Source: Pseudomonas fluorescens (GTDB lineage Bacteria > Pseudomonadota > Gammaproteobacteria > Pseudomonadales > Pseudomonadaceae). Taken from it: 64,000 nt of DNA. Of the stretch, positions 9,812 through 18,576 are shown piece by piece. Both the position numbers and the translations under genes were made by a program. The stretch spans positions 62,001 to 126,000 of the forward strand of contig NZ_CABVHK010000007.1 in the NCBI RefSeq assembly GCF_902497785.1, in the 5' to 3' direction. The notes beneath the pieces were generated by a model. The model did no database searches. It saw nothing but the letters and a program-made list of their open reading frames with translations, and was not told the DNA's origin. Each line of letters begins with the position of its first letter. Within the stretch, counting starts at the first letter, position 1.

Positions 9812-9884
9812 TATCGCGAGCAAGCTCGCTCCCACAGGGATCTGCGGTGTATACAAAACCTGTGGGAGCGGGCTTGCCCGCGAT
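9812..9884. repeat. REP pair, type A, inside the pqq operon
   Basis: Inverted REP units at 9812-9835 and 9862-9884 lie between pqqB and pqqC. Confidence 0.9.
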
Positions 9885-9924
9885 GGGGCCAGACCAGATA
9901 CCGAAGATTCCCCGGAGACTCGAA

Positions 9925-10677
9925 ATGACTGACACCCCAATGTCCCCCGCCGAATTCGAAGCAGCCCTGCGCGCCAAAGGCGCCTATTACCACATCCATC
10001 ACCCGTACCACGTGGCGATGTATGAAGGCCGGGCGACCCGCGAGCAGATACAGGGCTGGGTCGCCAATCGCTTCTACTATCAGGTGAACATTCCCCTGAA
10101 GGACGCGGCCATCCTCGCCAATTGCCCGGATCGCGAGATCCGTCGCGAGTGGATCCAGCGCCTGCTCGACCACGACGGCGCGCCTGGCGAAGACGGCGGC
10201 ATCGAAGCCTGGCTGCGTCTGGGGCAGGCCGTCGGCCTCGACCCGGACCAACTGCGCTCCCAGGAATTGGTGCTGCCTGGCGTGCGTTTCGCCGTGGACG
10301 CTTACGTCAACTTCGCCCGCCGGGCCAACTGGCAGGAAGCCGCCAGCAGCTCGCTGACCGAACTGTTCGCGCCGCAGATTCACCAGTCGCGCCTCGACAG
10401 CTGGCCGCAGCATTACCCGTGGATCGACCCGACCGGTTACGAGTATTTCCGCACGCGCCTGGGCCAGGCGCGCCGCGATGTCGAACACGGTCTGGCGATC
10501 ACTTTGCAGCACTACACGACGCGGGAAGGCCAGGAGCGCATGCTGGAAATTCTCCAGTTCAAACTGGACATTCTTTGGAGCATGCTCGATGCCATGAGCA
10601 TGGCCTACGAACTGAAACGCCCGCCGTATCACAGCGTCACCGAACAACGGGTCTGGCACAAAGGAATCACCTTATGA
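9925..10677 (+). CDS. pqqC: PqqC, pyrroloquinoline-quinone synthase
   Basis: A 250-residue cofactor-less oxidase that performs the final ring closure and eight-electron oxidation to PQQ. The N-terminus ([10 protein letters not shown]) and the [13 protein letters not shown] and NRFYYQ segments are typical of the family. The start at ATG 9925 avoids an upstream extension that is REP sequence. It overlaps pqqD by four bases (ATGA). Confidence 0.97.
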   Translation: MTDTPMSPAEFEAALRAKGAYYHIHHPYHVAMYEGRATREQIQGWVANRFYYQVNIPLKDAAILANCPDREIRREWIQRLLDHDGAPGEDGGIEAWLRLGQAVGLDPDQLRSQELVLPGVRFAVDAYVNFARRANWQEAASSSLTELFAPQIHQSRLDSWPQHYPWIDPTGYEYFRTRLGQARRDVEHGLAITLQHYTTREGQERMLEILQFKLDILWSMLDAMSMAYELKRPPYHSVTEQRVWHKGITL

Positions 10678-10949
10678 GTTTCGATCGCAGCAAAACCCCG
10701 ACCTGGCGTCCCGGCTACCGCTTTCAATACGAACCGGCGCAGAAAGGCCACGTGCTGCTCTACCCGGAAGGCATGATCAAACTCAACGAAAGCGCCGCGC
10801 TGATCGGTGGTTTGATCGACGGGGAACGCGACGTCGCAGCAATCATCGCCGAGCTGGACGCCCAGTTCCCCGGCGTGCCCGAGCTCGGTGACGACATCGA
10901 GCAATTCATGGAGGTCGCCCGTGCTCAGCACTGGATCGAACTTGCCTGA
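10674..10949 (+). CDS. pqqD: PqqD, PqqA-binding chaperone
   Basis: A 91-residue PqqD of normal length. It binds the PqqA peptide and presents it to the radical SAM enzyme PqqE. It contains [19 protein letters not shown] and the helical C-terminal DIEQFMEVA segment. Coupling to pqqC is by an ATGA overlap. pqqE starts inside or just after its 3' end. Confidence 0.96.
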   Translation: MSFDRSKTPTWRPGYRFQYEPAQKGHVLLYPEGMIKLNESAALIGGLIDGERDVAAIIAELDAQFPGVPELGDDIEQFMEVARAQHWIELA

Positions 10950-12096
10950 TTCCGTGTCAGACACGTTACCGCCCAAACCGCAAATCGGCCTGCCACTCTG
11001 GTTGCTGGCCGAGCTGACCTACCGATGCCCGCTGCAATGCCCTTATTGCTCCAATCCGCTGGATTTCGCCGAGCAAGGCAAAGAGCTGAGCACCGAACAG
11101 TGGATCAAGGTGTTTCGCGAAGCGCGGGAGATGGGCGCCGCGCAGTTGGGCTTTTCCGGCGGTGAACCACTGGTGCGCCAGGACCTCGCCGAGCTGATCG
11201 CCGAGGCGCGCAAACTGGGTTTCTACACCAACCTGATCACGTCCGGTATCGGCCTCACCGAACAAAAAATCAGCGATTTCAAGAAGGCTGGTCTGGACCA
11301 TATCCAGATCAGCTTCCAAGCCAGTGACGAGCAGGTAAATAACCTGCTGGCCGGCTCGAAAAAAGCCTTCGCGCAGAAGCTGGAAATGGCTCGCGCAGTG
11401 AAGGCCCATGGCTATCCGATGGTGCTGAATTTCGTGACCCATCGGCACAACATCGACAAGATCGACCGGATCATCGAGCTGTGCATCGCCCTTGAGGCGG
11501 ACTTCGTCGAGCTCGCCACCTGCCAGTTTTACGGTTGGGCGCAGCTCAACCGGGTCGGCCTGTTGCCGACCAGGGAACAACTGGTCCGCGCCGAACGCAT
11601 TACCAATGAATACCGCGCCAAACTGGAAGCCGAAGGGCACCCATGCAAGTTGATTTTCGTCACGCCGGACTACTACGAAGAACGCCCTAAAGCCTGCATG
11701 AATGGTTGGGGCAGTATTTTTCTTACCGTCACACCGGATGGAACCGCACTGCCCTGTCATGGTGCCCGACAGATGCCAGTGCAGTTTCCTAACGTGCGCG
11801 ACCACAGCATGCAGCACATCTGGTACGACTCGTTCGGCTTCAACCGCTTTCGCGGCTACGACTGGATGCCCGAGCCGTGCCGCTCTTGCGACGAGAAAGA
11901 AAAGGACTTCGGCGGCTGCCGCTGCCAGGCATTCATGCTCACGGGTGACGCGAGCAATGCCGACCCGGTGTGCAGCAAGTCGGAACATCACGGCGTGATT
12001 CTCAAGGCCCGCGAAGAAGCCGAGCACGCGACCCAGACCATCGAACAACTGGCCTTTCGCAATGAACGAAACTCACGACTCATCGCCAAAAGCTGA
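10921..12096 (+). CDS. pqqE: PqqE, radical SAM PqqA peptide cyclase
   Basis: Forms the Glu-Tyr carbon-carbon bond in PqqA. The radical SAM cluster motif CPLQCPYC gives C36, C40 and C43. A C-terminal SPASM region with several Cys ([25 protein letters not shown]) would bind auxiliary Fe-S clusters. GTG 10921 has GGAGG six bases upstream and overlaps pqqD by 29 bases. GTG 10954, five bases after the pqqD stop, is a reasonable alternative (380 residues), and ATG 10888 is less likely. The 3' end overlaps the next gene by 35 bases. Confidence 0.95.
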   Translation: MLSTGSNLPDSVSDTLPPKPQIGLPLWLLAELTYRCPLQCPYCSNPLDFAEQGKELSTEQWIKVFREAREMGAAQLGFSGGEPLVRQDLAELIAEARKLGFYTNLITSGIGLTEQKISDFKKAGLDHIQISFQASDEQVNNLLAGSKKAFAQKLEMARAVKAHGYPMVLNFVTHRHNIDKIDRIIELCIALEADFVELATCQFYGWAQLNRVGLLPTREQLVRAERITNEYRAKLEAEGHPCKLIFVTPDYYEERPKACMNGWGSIFLTVTPDGTALPCHGARQMPVQFPNVRDHSMQHIWYDSFGFNRFRGYDWMPEPCRSCDEKEKDFGGCRCQAFMLTGDASNADPVCSKSEHHGVILKAREEAEHATQTIEQLAFRNERNSRLIAKS

Positions 12097-13879
12097 CCCC
12101 TTCAGCGCCGCCAAAGCGGTTGCTGCCGGTGTCGACTTCGCCGAAGTGCAGGTCGGCCCGCACGGCCTGTTCTGGAACGAATACCGTCCCGAGGATGGCG
12201 CTTGCCGAATCTGGCACTGGGGCGGAGGTCAGGCGCATTGCCTGACGCCGGCGGGTTTCAGTGTGCGTAGCCGGGTGTACGAATATGGCGGCGGAGCGTT
12301 TTGTCTGACAGATGACGGAGTGGTTTTCGTCAACGAGGCGGATCAGCAGCTGTATCGACAATCGCTGAAAGGCGACACACCTGAAGTGCTGACCTCCGGC
12401 GAATGTCGCTATGGCGATCTGCAATTCGCCCAGGGGCAGGTGCTGGCCGTTGAGGAACATCGGGACCGGCACCGACTGGTGGCAATCGATCTGCTGGACG
12501 GAACGTGTCACCTGCTCGCCGAAGGTGCAGACTTTTATGCCGCACCGACATTGAGCCCCGATGCTCGACGGTTAGCCTGGATCGAATGGAGTCGCCCGCA
12601 CCAGCCATGGACCGCGACTCGCCTGATGGTTGCCGAACGTCAGGGCGACGGGCGTTTTGCTCAAGCCCGATGTGTGGCCGGCGAGGGGGATGAGGAGTCG
12701 CTGCAACAACCGCGTTTCGATAACCGTAATCGTCTGTTTTGTCTGACAGATCGCGAAGGGTATTGGCAACCCTGGGTGGAATCCTCAAACGGTTTGAGCC
12801 CGCTGCCGAGTGCTACGACGGACCATGGGCCAGCACCCTGGCAGTTGGGTGGATGCACCTGGCTGCCCCTCAGCGATGAGACCTGGCTGGGGAGCTGGAC
12901 CGTCGACGGATTTGGCCGACTGGGCATTTGCGGTAGCACTACAGAAGATTTCACAGGGGACTACAGCCGTTTCCGATCACTCGCACTGGATGAACAATTC
13001 ATCTACTGCGTCGCCGCTTCGCCAGTCAGTTCGTCCGCCGTGATTGCCATCGACCGCAATACGCGTCAGGTCAAGGTGTTGGCCGGGGGGATGGCACCAT
13101 TGCCGGCCGACCGGATCAGCCTGCCGCAAACGTTGCGCTACCCGAGTGGCTCGGGCGAGGCACACGGTTTCTTCTACCCGGCAATGACCGGCGAAGCGAA
13201 ACCGCCGCTGGTGGTGTTTATCCACGGCGGCCCGACTTCGGCGTGTTATCCAATGCTTGATCCGCGCATTCAATACTGGGCGCAACGCGGTTTTGCCGTG
13301 GCTGACCTCAACTACCGAGGCAGCAGCGGCTATGGCCGGGCGTATCGTCAGGCGCTGCATTTGAGTTGGGGTGAAGTGGACGTGGAGGATGCCTGCGCGG
13401 TGGTCGCTCATCTCGCCGGGCGCGGCCTCATCGACGGTGACAAGGCGTTTATTCGCGGCGGCAGCGCTGGCGGCTACACCACGCTTTGCGCGTTGGCGTT
13501 CCACAAGATTTTCCGTGCGGGCGCCAGCCTTTATGGGGTCAGTGATCCCGTCGCACTGGGTAAGGCAACCCACAAGTTCGAGGGTGATTATCTGGATTGG
13601 CTGATCGGCGATCCTCAGCAGGACGCCGAGCGTTACGCCGCCCGCACGCCGTTGCTGCATGCCAGCCAAATCAGCGTCCCGGTGATTTTCTTCCAGGGTG
13701 AACTCGACGCAGTGGTAGTGCCGCAGCAGACCCGCGACATGGTCGAGGCGCTGCACGAAAACGGGATTCTGGTGGAAGCGCATTACTACGCGGACGAACG
13801 CCACGGCTTCCGCAAGGCCGATAATCAGGCCCATGCGCTGGAGCAGGAGTGGTTGTTTTATCGGCGGGTGATGGAGTAG
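12062..13879 (+). CDS. S9-family prolyl oligopeptidase-like serine peptidase
   Basis: A 605-residue S9 peptidase: an N-terminal beta-propeller (~residues 30-340) followed by an alpha/beta hydrolase. The nucleophile is S468 in GGSAGGY, with likely Asp 549 (GELDAVV) and His 581 (ERHGF). It overlaps pqqE by 35 bases, so it is translated from the pqq message. A peptidase at this position occurs in other fluorescent pseudomonads and has been named pqqM or pqqG. A role in processing PqqA-derived peptide is plausible, but I infer it only from linkage. Confidence 0.9.
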   Translation: MNETHDSSPKADPFSAAKAVAAGVDFAEVQVGPHGLFWNEYRPEDGACRIWHWGGGQAHCLTPAGFSVRSRVYEYGGGAFCLTDDGVVFVNEADQQLYRQSLKGDTPEVLTSGECRYGDLQFAQGQVLAVEEHRDRHRLVAIDLLDGTCHLLAEGADFYAAPTLSPDARRLAWIEWSRPHQPWTATRLMVAERQGDGRFAQARCVAGEGDEESLQQPRFDNRNRLFCLTDREGYWQPWVESSNGLSPLPSATTDHGPAPWQLGGCTWLPLSDETWLGSWTVDGFGRLGICGSTTEDFTGDYSRFRSLALDEQFIYCVAASPVSSSAVIAIDRNTRQVKVLAGGMAPLPADRISLPQTLRYPSGSGEAHGFFYPAMTGEAKPPLVVFIHGGPTSACYPMLDPRIQYWAQRGFAVADLNYRGSSGYGRAYRQALHLSWGEVDVEDACAVVAHLAGRGLIDGDKAFIRGGSAGGYTTLCALAFHKIFRAGASLYGVSDPVALGKATHKFEGDYLDWLIGDPQQDAERYAARTPLLHASQISVPVIFFQGELDAVVVPQQTRDMVEALHENGILVEAHYYADERHGFRKADNQAHALEQEWLFYRRVME

Positions 13880-13922
13880 TAGCCCAGAAATCGGCATGAG
13901 CCTTTAGCCATGCGGCGCCTCA

Positions 13923-14003
13923 TTCGCGAGCAGGCTCGCTCCCACATTTAATCGTATTCCTGACAAGAACTCGGTCGAACGTGGGAGCGAGCCTGCTCGC
14001 GAA
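13923..14003. repeat. REP pair, type A
   Basis: Inverted REP units at 13923-13945 and 13981-14003 lie between the convergent S9 peptidase and yqaE-like genes. Confidence 0.9.
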
Positions 14004-14028
14004 GGCGATTTATCGGCCTACGCGAACC

Positions 14029-14187
14029 TCAGCGCTTGGCAATGATGTACACCGCATGCACGATCCCCGGAATATAACCGCACAACGTCAGCAGGATATT
14101 CAGCCAGAACGCCCCGGCGAAACCGACTTGCAGAAACACACCCAATGGCGGCAACAGAATGGCAATGATGATGCGAACAAAGTCCAT
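14029..14187 (-). CDS. YqaE/Pmp3-family small membrane protein
   Basis: A 52-residue protein. It starts MDFVRIIIAILLPPLG and ends with HAVYIIAKR, and has two hydrophobic segments joined around a Gly/Phe-rich turn. These are the features of the YqaE/Pmp3 (UPF0057) family of stress-linked small membrane proteins. CAGGAG lies 7 bases before the ATG. Confidence 0.92.
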   Translation of the reverse strand: MDFVRIIIAILLPPLGVFLQVGFAGAFWLNILLTLCGYIPGIVHAVYIIAKR

Positions 14188-14271
14188 GGGTCAGCTCCTG
14201 ATTTGAAATGGGCTCGTGTGAGCCTTACTGCTAATCGACCAAAACCGTTGGTCAGGGTTCAGTGCAAATCT

Positions 14272-14394
14272 TCAGGCCAGTATCTCGAGACCGTGTTTCT
14301 GTACGATGCTCAACAGCTTCAGCGCCATGCCACTGGGATGTTTGTCCCCTGCTTCACACTGTTTGACCGTCGACGCACTGGTGTAATTGTTCCG
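14272..14394 (-). pseudogene. Remnant of a HigA-like XRE antitoxin (C-terminal tail)
   Basis: The minus strand encodes a tail beginning TSASTVKQCEAGDKHPSG and continuing to KLLSIVQKHGLEILA, then stop at 14272. This resembles the end of HigA/NadS-type helix-turn-helix antitoxins (family pattern STVxxWExGxxxPSGxALKLL). No start codon lies in frame upstream. An upstream fragment, VSAEQLHQ, is in the neighbouring frame, which suggests a frameshift and 5' loss. No partner toxin is present. It is probably a decayed toxin-antitoxin locus. A Cys replaces the usual Trp. Confidence 0.6.
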
Positions 14395-14490
14395 CCGACA
14401 CCGGCCTTACCTGCCGGCCGATCACAGAAGACGCAGAGACAACGGACCTCGCTGGGTAGATGGACGGGTTGCGCTGACTTTTCTGCGGGC

Positions 14491-14515
14491 AAAAGAAAAC
14501 CCCGCCGAAGCGGGG
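14491..14515 (-). terminator. Rho-independent terminator of the Rsm sRNA
   Basis: The 6-bp stem (14500-14505 with 14510-14515, tetraloop TTCG on the transcribed strand) is followed by TTTTCTTTT on the minus strand. Confidence 0.88.
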
Positions 14516-14613
14516 CTTTGCAGACTGTTTCCCTGACATCCATTTCACTCCGCCGTCCTGGCAGAATCCTACGTGTCCGTGTTGTAGCTTTGCGCTTCCT
14601 GCGCGACGTCCAT
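14491..14613 (-). ncRNA. rsmY: Gac/Rsm regulatory sRNA (RsmY-like), titrates RsmA/RsmE
   Basis: About 122 nt on the minus strand, with seven GGA motifs. Two are in the loops of short hairpins: GCGC-AGGAA-GCGC (14592-14604) and GCC-AGGA-CGGC (14552-14562). The RNA ends in a strong terminator with GC stem 14500-14515 followed by TTTTCTTTT. A possible -10 (TAATCT, 14621-14626) and a perfect GacA box at about -66 precede it. This is the layout of RsmX/Y/Z RNAs, which sequester RsmA/CsrA-type translational repressors. The 5' GCGCAGGAAGCGC hairpin points to RsmY rather than RsmZ, but the exact paralogue is from memory. Confidence 0.85.
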
Positions 14614-14620
14614 GTGAAGT

Positions 14621-14626
14621 AGATTA
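14621..14626 (-). promoter_or_regulatory. Putative -10 element of the Rsm sRNA
   Basis: Reads TAATCT on the minus strand, 7-9 bases before the predicted 5' end. No good -35 hexamer is present at 17 bases (TAGCTG), as expected for an activator-dependent promoter. Confidence 0.5.
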
Positions 14627-14670
14627 GCCGTGGATCCAATTTGCAGCTATGGGAGAAGAGCAGCACGTCA

Positions 14671-14688
14671 TGTAAGCGAATGCTTACA
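14671..14688 (-). promoter_or_regulatory. GacA upstream activating sequence
   Basis: Reads TGTAAG-CGAATG-CTTACA, an exact match to the known UAS TGTAAG-N6-CTTACA used by phosphorylated GacA at rsm sRNA promoters. Its centre lies ~66 bases upstream of the predicted sRNA start. Confidence 0.9.
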
Positions 14689-14701
14689 CGACATGACTTA
14701 G

Positions 14702-16480
14702 TCAGAACTGCGCGGCATCCAGCAGGAACAGCGACTCACTGCCGGCCTTGACCGATGCGCTCAACGAATGAATACGCGGCAACAGGCGTGCGAAGTAAAA
14801 GCGCGCGGTACCCAGTTTGCTCGCGTAGAAATCCTCCTGCGCTTCTTTGCCCAAGGCGGCCTTGGCCATCAGTGCCCACATGTAGGCGTATGCCACGTAA
14901 CCGAAGGCTTGCAAGTACTCGACCGAAGCAGCGCCGATCTCGTTCGGGTTGTTTTTCGCCCGGTCCAGCAACCATGCGGTCAATTCGTCGAGGGTGGTGA
15001 CCGCATCGTTGAGCGGTTTGGTGAACTCGGTCAGGTCAGCGCTGGCCGTCGCGGTGAAGTGACGAATCTCGTCGGCGAACAGGTTGTAGAACGCCCCGCC
15101 ACTGCCAACCACCTTGCGTCCTACCAGGTCCAGCGCCTGAATGCCGTTGGTACCTTCGTAGATCTGAGTAATGCGCACGTCGCGAACCAGTTGCTCCTGG
15201 CCCCACTCACGGATGTAACCGTGGCCGCCGAACACCTGTTGGCCGTGAATGGTGGTTTCCAGACCGAGGTCAGTCAGGAACGCCTTGGCCACCGGCGTCA
15301 GCAGGGCCACCAGGTCTTCCGCGCGTTTGCGGGTGGTCGCGTCTTCGCTGAACTTGGCGGTGTCCAGTTGCATGGCCACGTAAGTGGAGAACGCACGGCC
15401 GCCTTCGTTCGAGGCTTTCATGGTGAGCAGCATGCGACGCACGTCTGGATGGACGATGATCGGGTCGGCTACTTTGTCCTTGTTCTGCGCGCCAGTTGGC
15501 GAACGGCTTTGCAGACGGTCGCGGGCGTATTCGATGGCGTTCTGGTAAGAGCGCTCGCCCGAGGCAAGGCCCTGGATGCCGACGCCCAGACGTTCGTAGT
15601 TCATCATCGTGAACATCGCCGCCAGGCCTTTATTCGGCTCGCCGACCAGATAGCCCACGGCTTCGTCGAAGTTCATCACGCAGGTCGCGGATGCCTGGAT
15701 GCCCATCTTGTGTTCAATCGAGCCACAGTTTGCCGGGTTCCGAGCGCCCAGGCTGCCATCGGCATTGACCATGAACTTGGGAACGAGGAACAACGAAATG
15801 CCTTTCGGACCCGCCGGCGCGTCCGGCAGTTTCGCCAGCACCAAGTGGATGATGTTTTCGGTGAGGTCGTGTTCGCCGCCGGTGATGAAGATCTTGGTGC
15901 CGCTGACCTTGTAGGAACCATCAGCTTGAGGTTCGGCTTTTGTACGAATAATTCCCAAGTCTGTACCGGCATGAGGCTCGGTCAGGCACATGGACCCGGC
16001 CCAGACACCGGCGTACATGTTCGGCAGGTAAGCCGCTTTCAGCTCTTCGCTGGCGTGCGCGTTGATCGACAGGCAAGCACCAGCGGTGAGCATCGGGTAC
16101 AGACCGAACGACAGGCTGGCGGAGTTGACCATTTCCTCGACCTGAGCCGAGACCGCCTTGGGCATGCCCATGCCGCCGTAGGCTGGATCGCCACCCACGC
16201 CCACCCAACCGCCTTCAGCGTAAGTCTGATAAGCCTGTGGGAAACCTGCCGGCGTGGTGACGGCACCGTCCGCCCAATGGCAACCTTCTTCGTCAGCCGC
16301 GCGGCTCAGGGGCGCGATGCTTTTACTGGTGACCTTGCCGGCTTCCTCGAGAATGGCTTCAACGGTTTCCGCATCGACGGTATCGGCCAGCGCCGGCAAC
16401 TCGGCCCAGAGTTTGGCGACCTCAAATACTTCATTGAGGACGAAGCGCATATCGCGCAGGGGCGCTTTGTAGTCAGCCAT
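14702..16480 (-). CDS. Acyl-CoA dehydrogenase (FadE-like, ~590 residues)
   Basis: A 592-residue flavoprotein catalysing the first oxidation of fatty acyl-CoA. It starts [13 protein letters not shown], the signature N-terminus of this long proteobacterial subfamily. It contains the FAD-domain pieces MCLTEPHAGTDLG and GTKIFITGGEHD, and VFGGHGYIREWGQEQ near residue 420. I chose ATG 16480 (CGAGG upstream) over an unsupported 29-residue extension. By memory of P. aeruginosa, three such genes (PA0506-0508) follow the bio cluster, and this would be the PA0508-like one (FadE2, medium-chain). Substrate range is not visible in sequence. Confidence 0.92.
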   Translation of the reverse strand: MADYKAPLRDMRFVLNEVFEVAKLWAELPALADTVDAETVEAILEEAGKVTSKSIAPLSRAADEEGCHWADGAVTTPAGFPQAYQTYAEGGWVGVGGDPAYGGMGMPKAVSAQVEEMVNSASLSFGLYPMLTAGACLSINAHASEELKAAYLPNMYAGVWAGSMCLTEPHAGTDLGIIRTKAEPQADGSYKVSGTKIFITGGEHDLTENIIHLVLAKLPDAPAGPKGISLFLVPKFMVNADGSLGARNPANCGSIEHKMGIQASATCVMNFDEAVGYLVGEPNKGLAAMFTMMNYERLGVGIQGLASGERSYQNAIEYARDRLQSRSPTGAQNKDKVADPIIVHPDVRRMLLTMKASNEGGRAFSTYVAMQLDTAKFSEDATTRKRAEDLVALLTPVAKAFLTDLGLETTIHGQQVFGGHGYIREWGQEQLVRDVRITQIYEGTNGIQALDLVGRKVVGSGGAFYNLFADEIRHFTATASADLTEFTKPLNDAVTTLDELTAWLLDRAKNNPNEIGAASVEYLQAFGYVAYAYMWALMAKAALGKEAQEDFYASKLGTARFYFARLLPRIHSLSASVKAGSESLFLLDAAQF

Positions 16481-16614
16481 GGCAAACCTCGCAGGATCTT
16501 TACTGGTAATTCGTAGGAAGGTGTTTTCTTTGGGTCCGAGTGTAACCCAACAACTTTTGCGACACATAGGGTCAGGCCATGACCGATTTGTAATTTTTGG
16601 TCATCGAGAAACAC

Positions 16615-16678
16615 ATCGCAGCCTTCGGCAGCTCCAACAATTGGCACACGTACCGGTAGGAGCTGCCGAAGGCTGCGA
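16615..16678. repeat. REP pair, type B (GATCGCAGCCTTCGGCAGCTCC)
   Basis: Inverted units around 16616-16635 and 16659-16678 lie between two acyl-CoA dehydrogenase genes. The left unit has CTCCAAC in place of CTCCTAC. Confidence 0.85.
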
Positions 16679-16689
16679 CCTTTTAAGCG

Positions 16690-18486
16690 TTACAACGCAA
16701 ACATGTCCGCCGGCAGCTGCATCAGGCAATCACTCCCCGCTTCGATAGCCGCACGGTGAGCAGCCGTTCGCGGCAGCAAGCGCTTGAAGTAAAACTCACT
16801 GGTCGCCAGTTTGCCCCGGCAATAATCAGCATCGCCGCTGCCTGCGTCGAGTTGTGCCTGAGCCACCAATGCCATGCGCAGCCACAGGTAGCCGAGGATG
16901 ATGTAACCGCTGTACATCAGGTAATCCACTGACGCAGCACCGACTTCGTCCGGATTTTTCATCGCGGCCATGCCAACCTGAGTCGTCAACTCACCCCACT
17001 GCTGATTCAACCCATTGAGCTGAGCCACATAACTGGCCAGTTGCGGATGCCCGGCGTTCGCCGCACAGAACTTATGGACGATTTTGGTGAAGCCACGCAG
17101 CAGTTTGCCTTGGCTGCCAAGTACTTTTCGCCCGAGCAAATCCAGCGCCTGTATGCCGTTGGTACCTTCGTAGATGGGCGCAATCCGGCAATCGCGAACC
17201 AACTGCTCCATGCCCCATTCACGAATGAAACCGTGCCCGCCAAACACCTGCATGCCGTGGTTGGTGACTTCCAGCCCGGTGTCGGTCATGAAGGCTTTGC
17301 AGATCGGTGTCAGGAACGCCAATAAATCTTCGGCGTCTTGCCGTGCGGTTTCATCCAGACTCAAGTGGGCCACATCGAGCAACTGCGCAGTGAAGTAGGT
17401 CAACGCGCGATTGCCCTCGTTGAAGGCCTTCATGGTCAGCAACATGCGGCGCACGTCGGGATGAACAATGATCGGGTCGGCAGCTTTTTCCGGCGCTTTC
17501 GGGCCAGTCAATGAGCGCATCTGCAGGCGGTCGTTGGCGTACTTGATCGCCCCCTGAAAACTGGCTTCACCCAGACACAAACCCTGCATACCGGTGCCTA
17601 GACGTGCATGGTTCATCATGGTGAACATGCAGTTCAGGCCCTTGTTCGGCTCACCGATGAGGAAGCCTTTGGCCTCGTCGAAGTTCAACACACAGGTGGC
17701 CGACGCCTTGATGCCCATTTTGTGTTCGATCGAGCCGCAGGAAACGCCGTTGCGCTCGCCCGCTTCACCGGCGCCATCCGGCAGGAATTTGGGAACGATG
17801 AACAGAGAAATGCCCTTGGTGCCCGCAGGCGCATCCGGCAGTTTCGCCAACACCAGGTGAATGATGTTGTCGCTCATGTCGTGCTCGCCGGCGGAAATGA
17901 AGATCTTGCTGCCGGAGATCGCGTAACTGCCATCAGCCGCAGGCACGGCGCGAGTTTTGATGATGCCAAGGTCGGTGCCGCAGTGGGCTTCGGTCAGGCA
18001 CATGGTGCCCGTCCACTGGCCGGCGGTCAGTTTGCTCAGGTAGGTGTTTTTCTGGTCCTCGGTGCCATGGGCGTGGATCGCCGACATCGCGCCGTGGGTC
18101 AGGCCCGGGTACATGCCCCAGGAGGTGTTGCTGGAGCCGACCATCTCGCTGATTACCAATCCCAGCGAACTGGGCAACCCTTGACCGCCGTAAGCCGGAT
18201 CGGCCGCCAGACCATGCCAGCCACCCTCGACGTATTGTGCGAAGGCTTGCTTGAAGCCTGTAGGCGTTGTTACCACGCCGTTGTCGAAATGGCAGCCTTC
18301 TTCATCGCCGCTACGATTGAGCGGTGCAAGAACGTTCTCACAGAATTTCGCGCCCTCTTCGAGGATCGCATTGACCATGTCCGGGCTGGCGTCGGTGGCG
18401 CCCAGCGCGGCGTAGTTGCTGTGAAAATCGAAGACATGGTCGATCAGAAAGCGCATGTCGCGCAGCGGGGCTTTGTATTCGGGCAT
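16690..18486 (-). CDS. Acyl-CoA dehydrogenase (FadE-like, ~600 residues)
   Basis: A 598-residue paralogue of its neighbours, beginning MPEYKAPLRDMRFLIDHVF. FAD/acyl-CoA-binding stretches are [24 protein letters not shown] and VFGGHGFIREWGMEQ. I chose ATG 18486 because GGAG lies 8 bases upstream; the ATG two codons earlier is too close to it. It corresponds by position to PA0507 of P. aeruginosa (from memory). A diguanylate cyclase is its upstream neighbour on the same strand. Confidence 0.92.
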   Translation of the reverse strand: MPEYKAPLRDMRFLIDHVFDFHSNYAALGATDASPDMVNAILEEGAKFCENVLAPLNRSGDEEGCHFDNGVVTTPTGFKQAFAQYVEGGWHGLAADPAYGGQGLPSSLGLVISEMVGSSNTSWGMYPGLTHGAMSAIHAHGTEDQKNTYLSKLTAGQWTGTMCLTEAHCGTDLGIIKTRAVPAADGSYAISGSKIFISAGEHDMSDNIIHLVLAKLPDAPAGTKGISLFIVPKFLPDGAGEAGERNGVSCGSIEHKMGIKASATCVLNFDEAKGFLIGEPNKGLNCMFTMMNHARLGTGMQGLCLGEASFQGAIKYANDRLQMRSLTGPKAPEKAADPIIVHPDVRRMLLTMKAFNEGNRALTYFTAQLLDVAHLSLDETARQDAEDLLAFLTPICKAFMTDTGLEVTNHGMQVFGGHGFIREWGMEQLVRDCRIAPIYEGTNGIQALDLLGRKVLGSQGKLLRGFTKIVHKFCAANAGHPQLASYVAQLNGLNQQWGELTTQVGMAAMKNPDEVGAASVDYLMYSGYIILGYLWLRMALVAQAQLDAGSGDADYCRGKLATSEFYFKRLLPRTAAHRAAIEAGSDCLMQLPADMFAL

Positions 18487-18576
18487 GGTCATTTCTCCGG
18501 CAGCAGTTTGCTCAAACCTACTGCCGCCAGCCACACCTCACAATCACAGTCCAGACGCTGAATGCGCCATCATCAC

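Noticed and set aside
14319..14666. 115-codon minus-strand frame covering the Rsm sRNA
   Set aside because: Its codons run through the sRNA hairpins, terminator and antitoxin remnant; no coding signal.
14768..16516. 582-codon plus-strand frame opposite an acyl-CoA dehydrogenase
   Set aside because: Shadow frame; similar ones lie opposite the paralogues at 17608-18561 and 20159-21916, which reflects codon bias, not genes.
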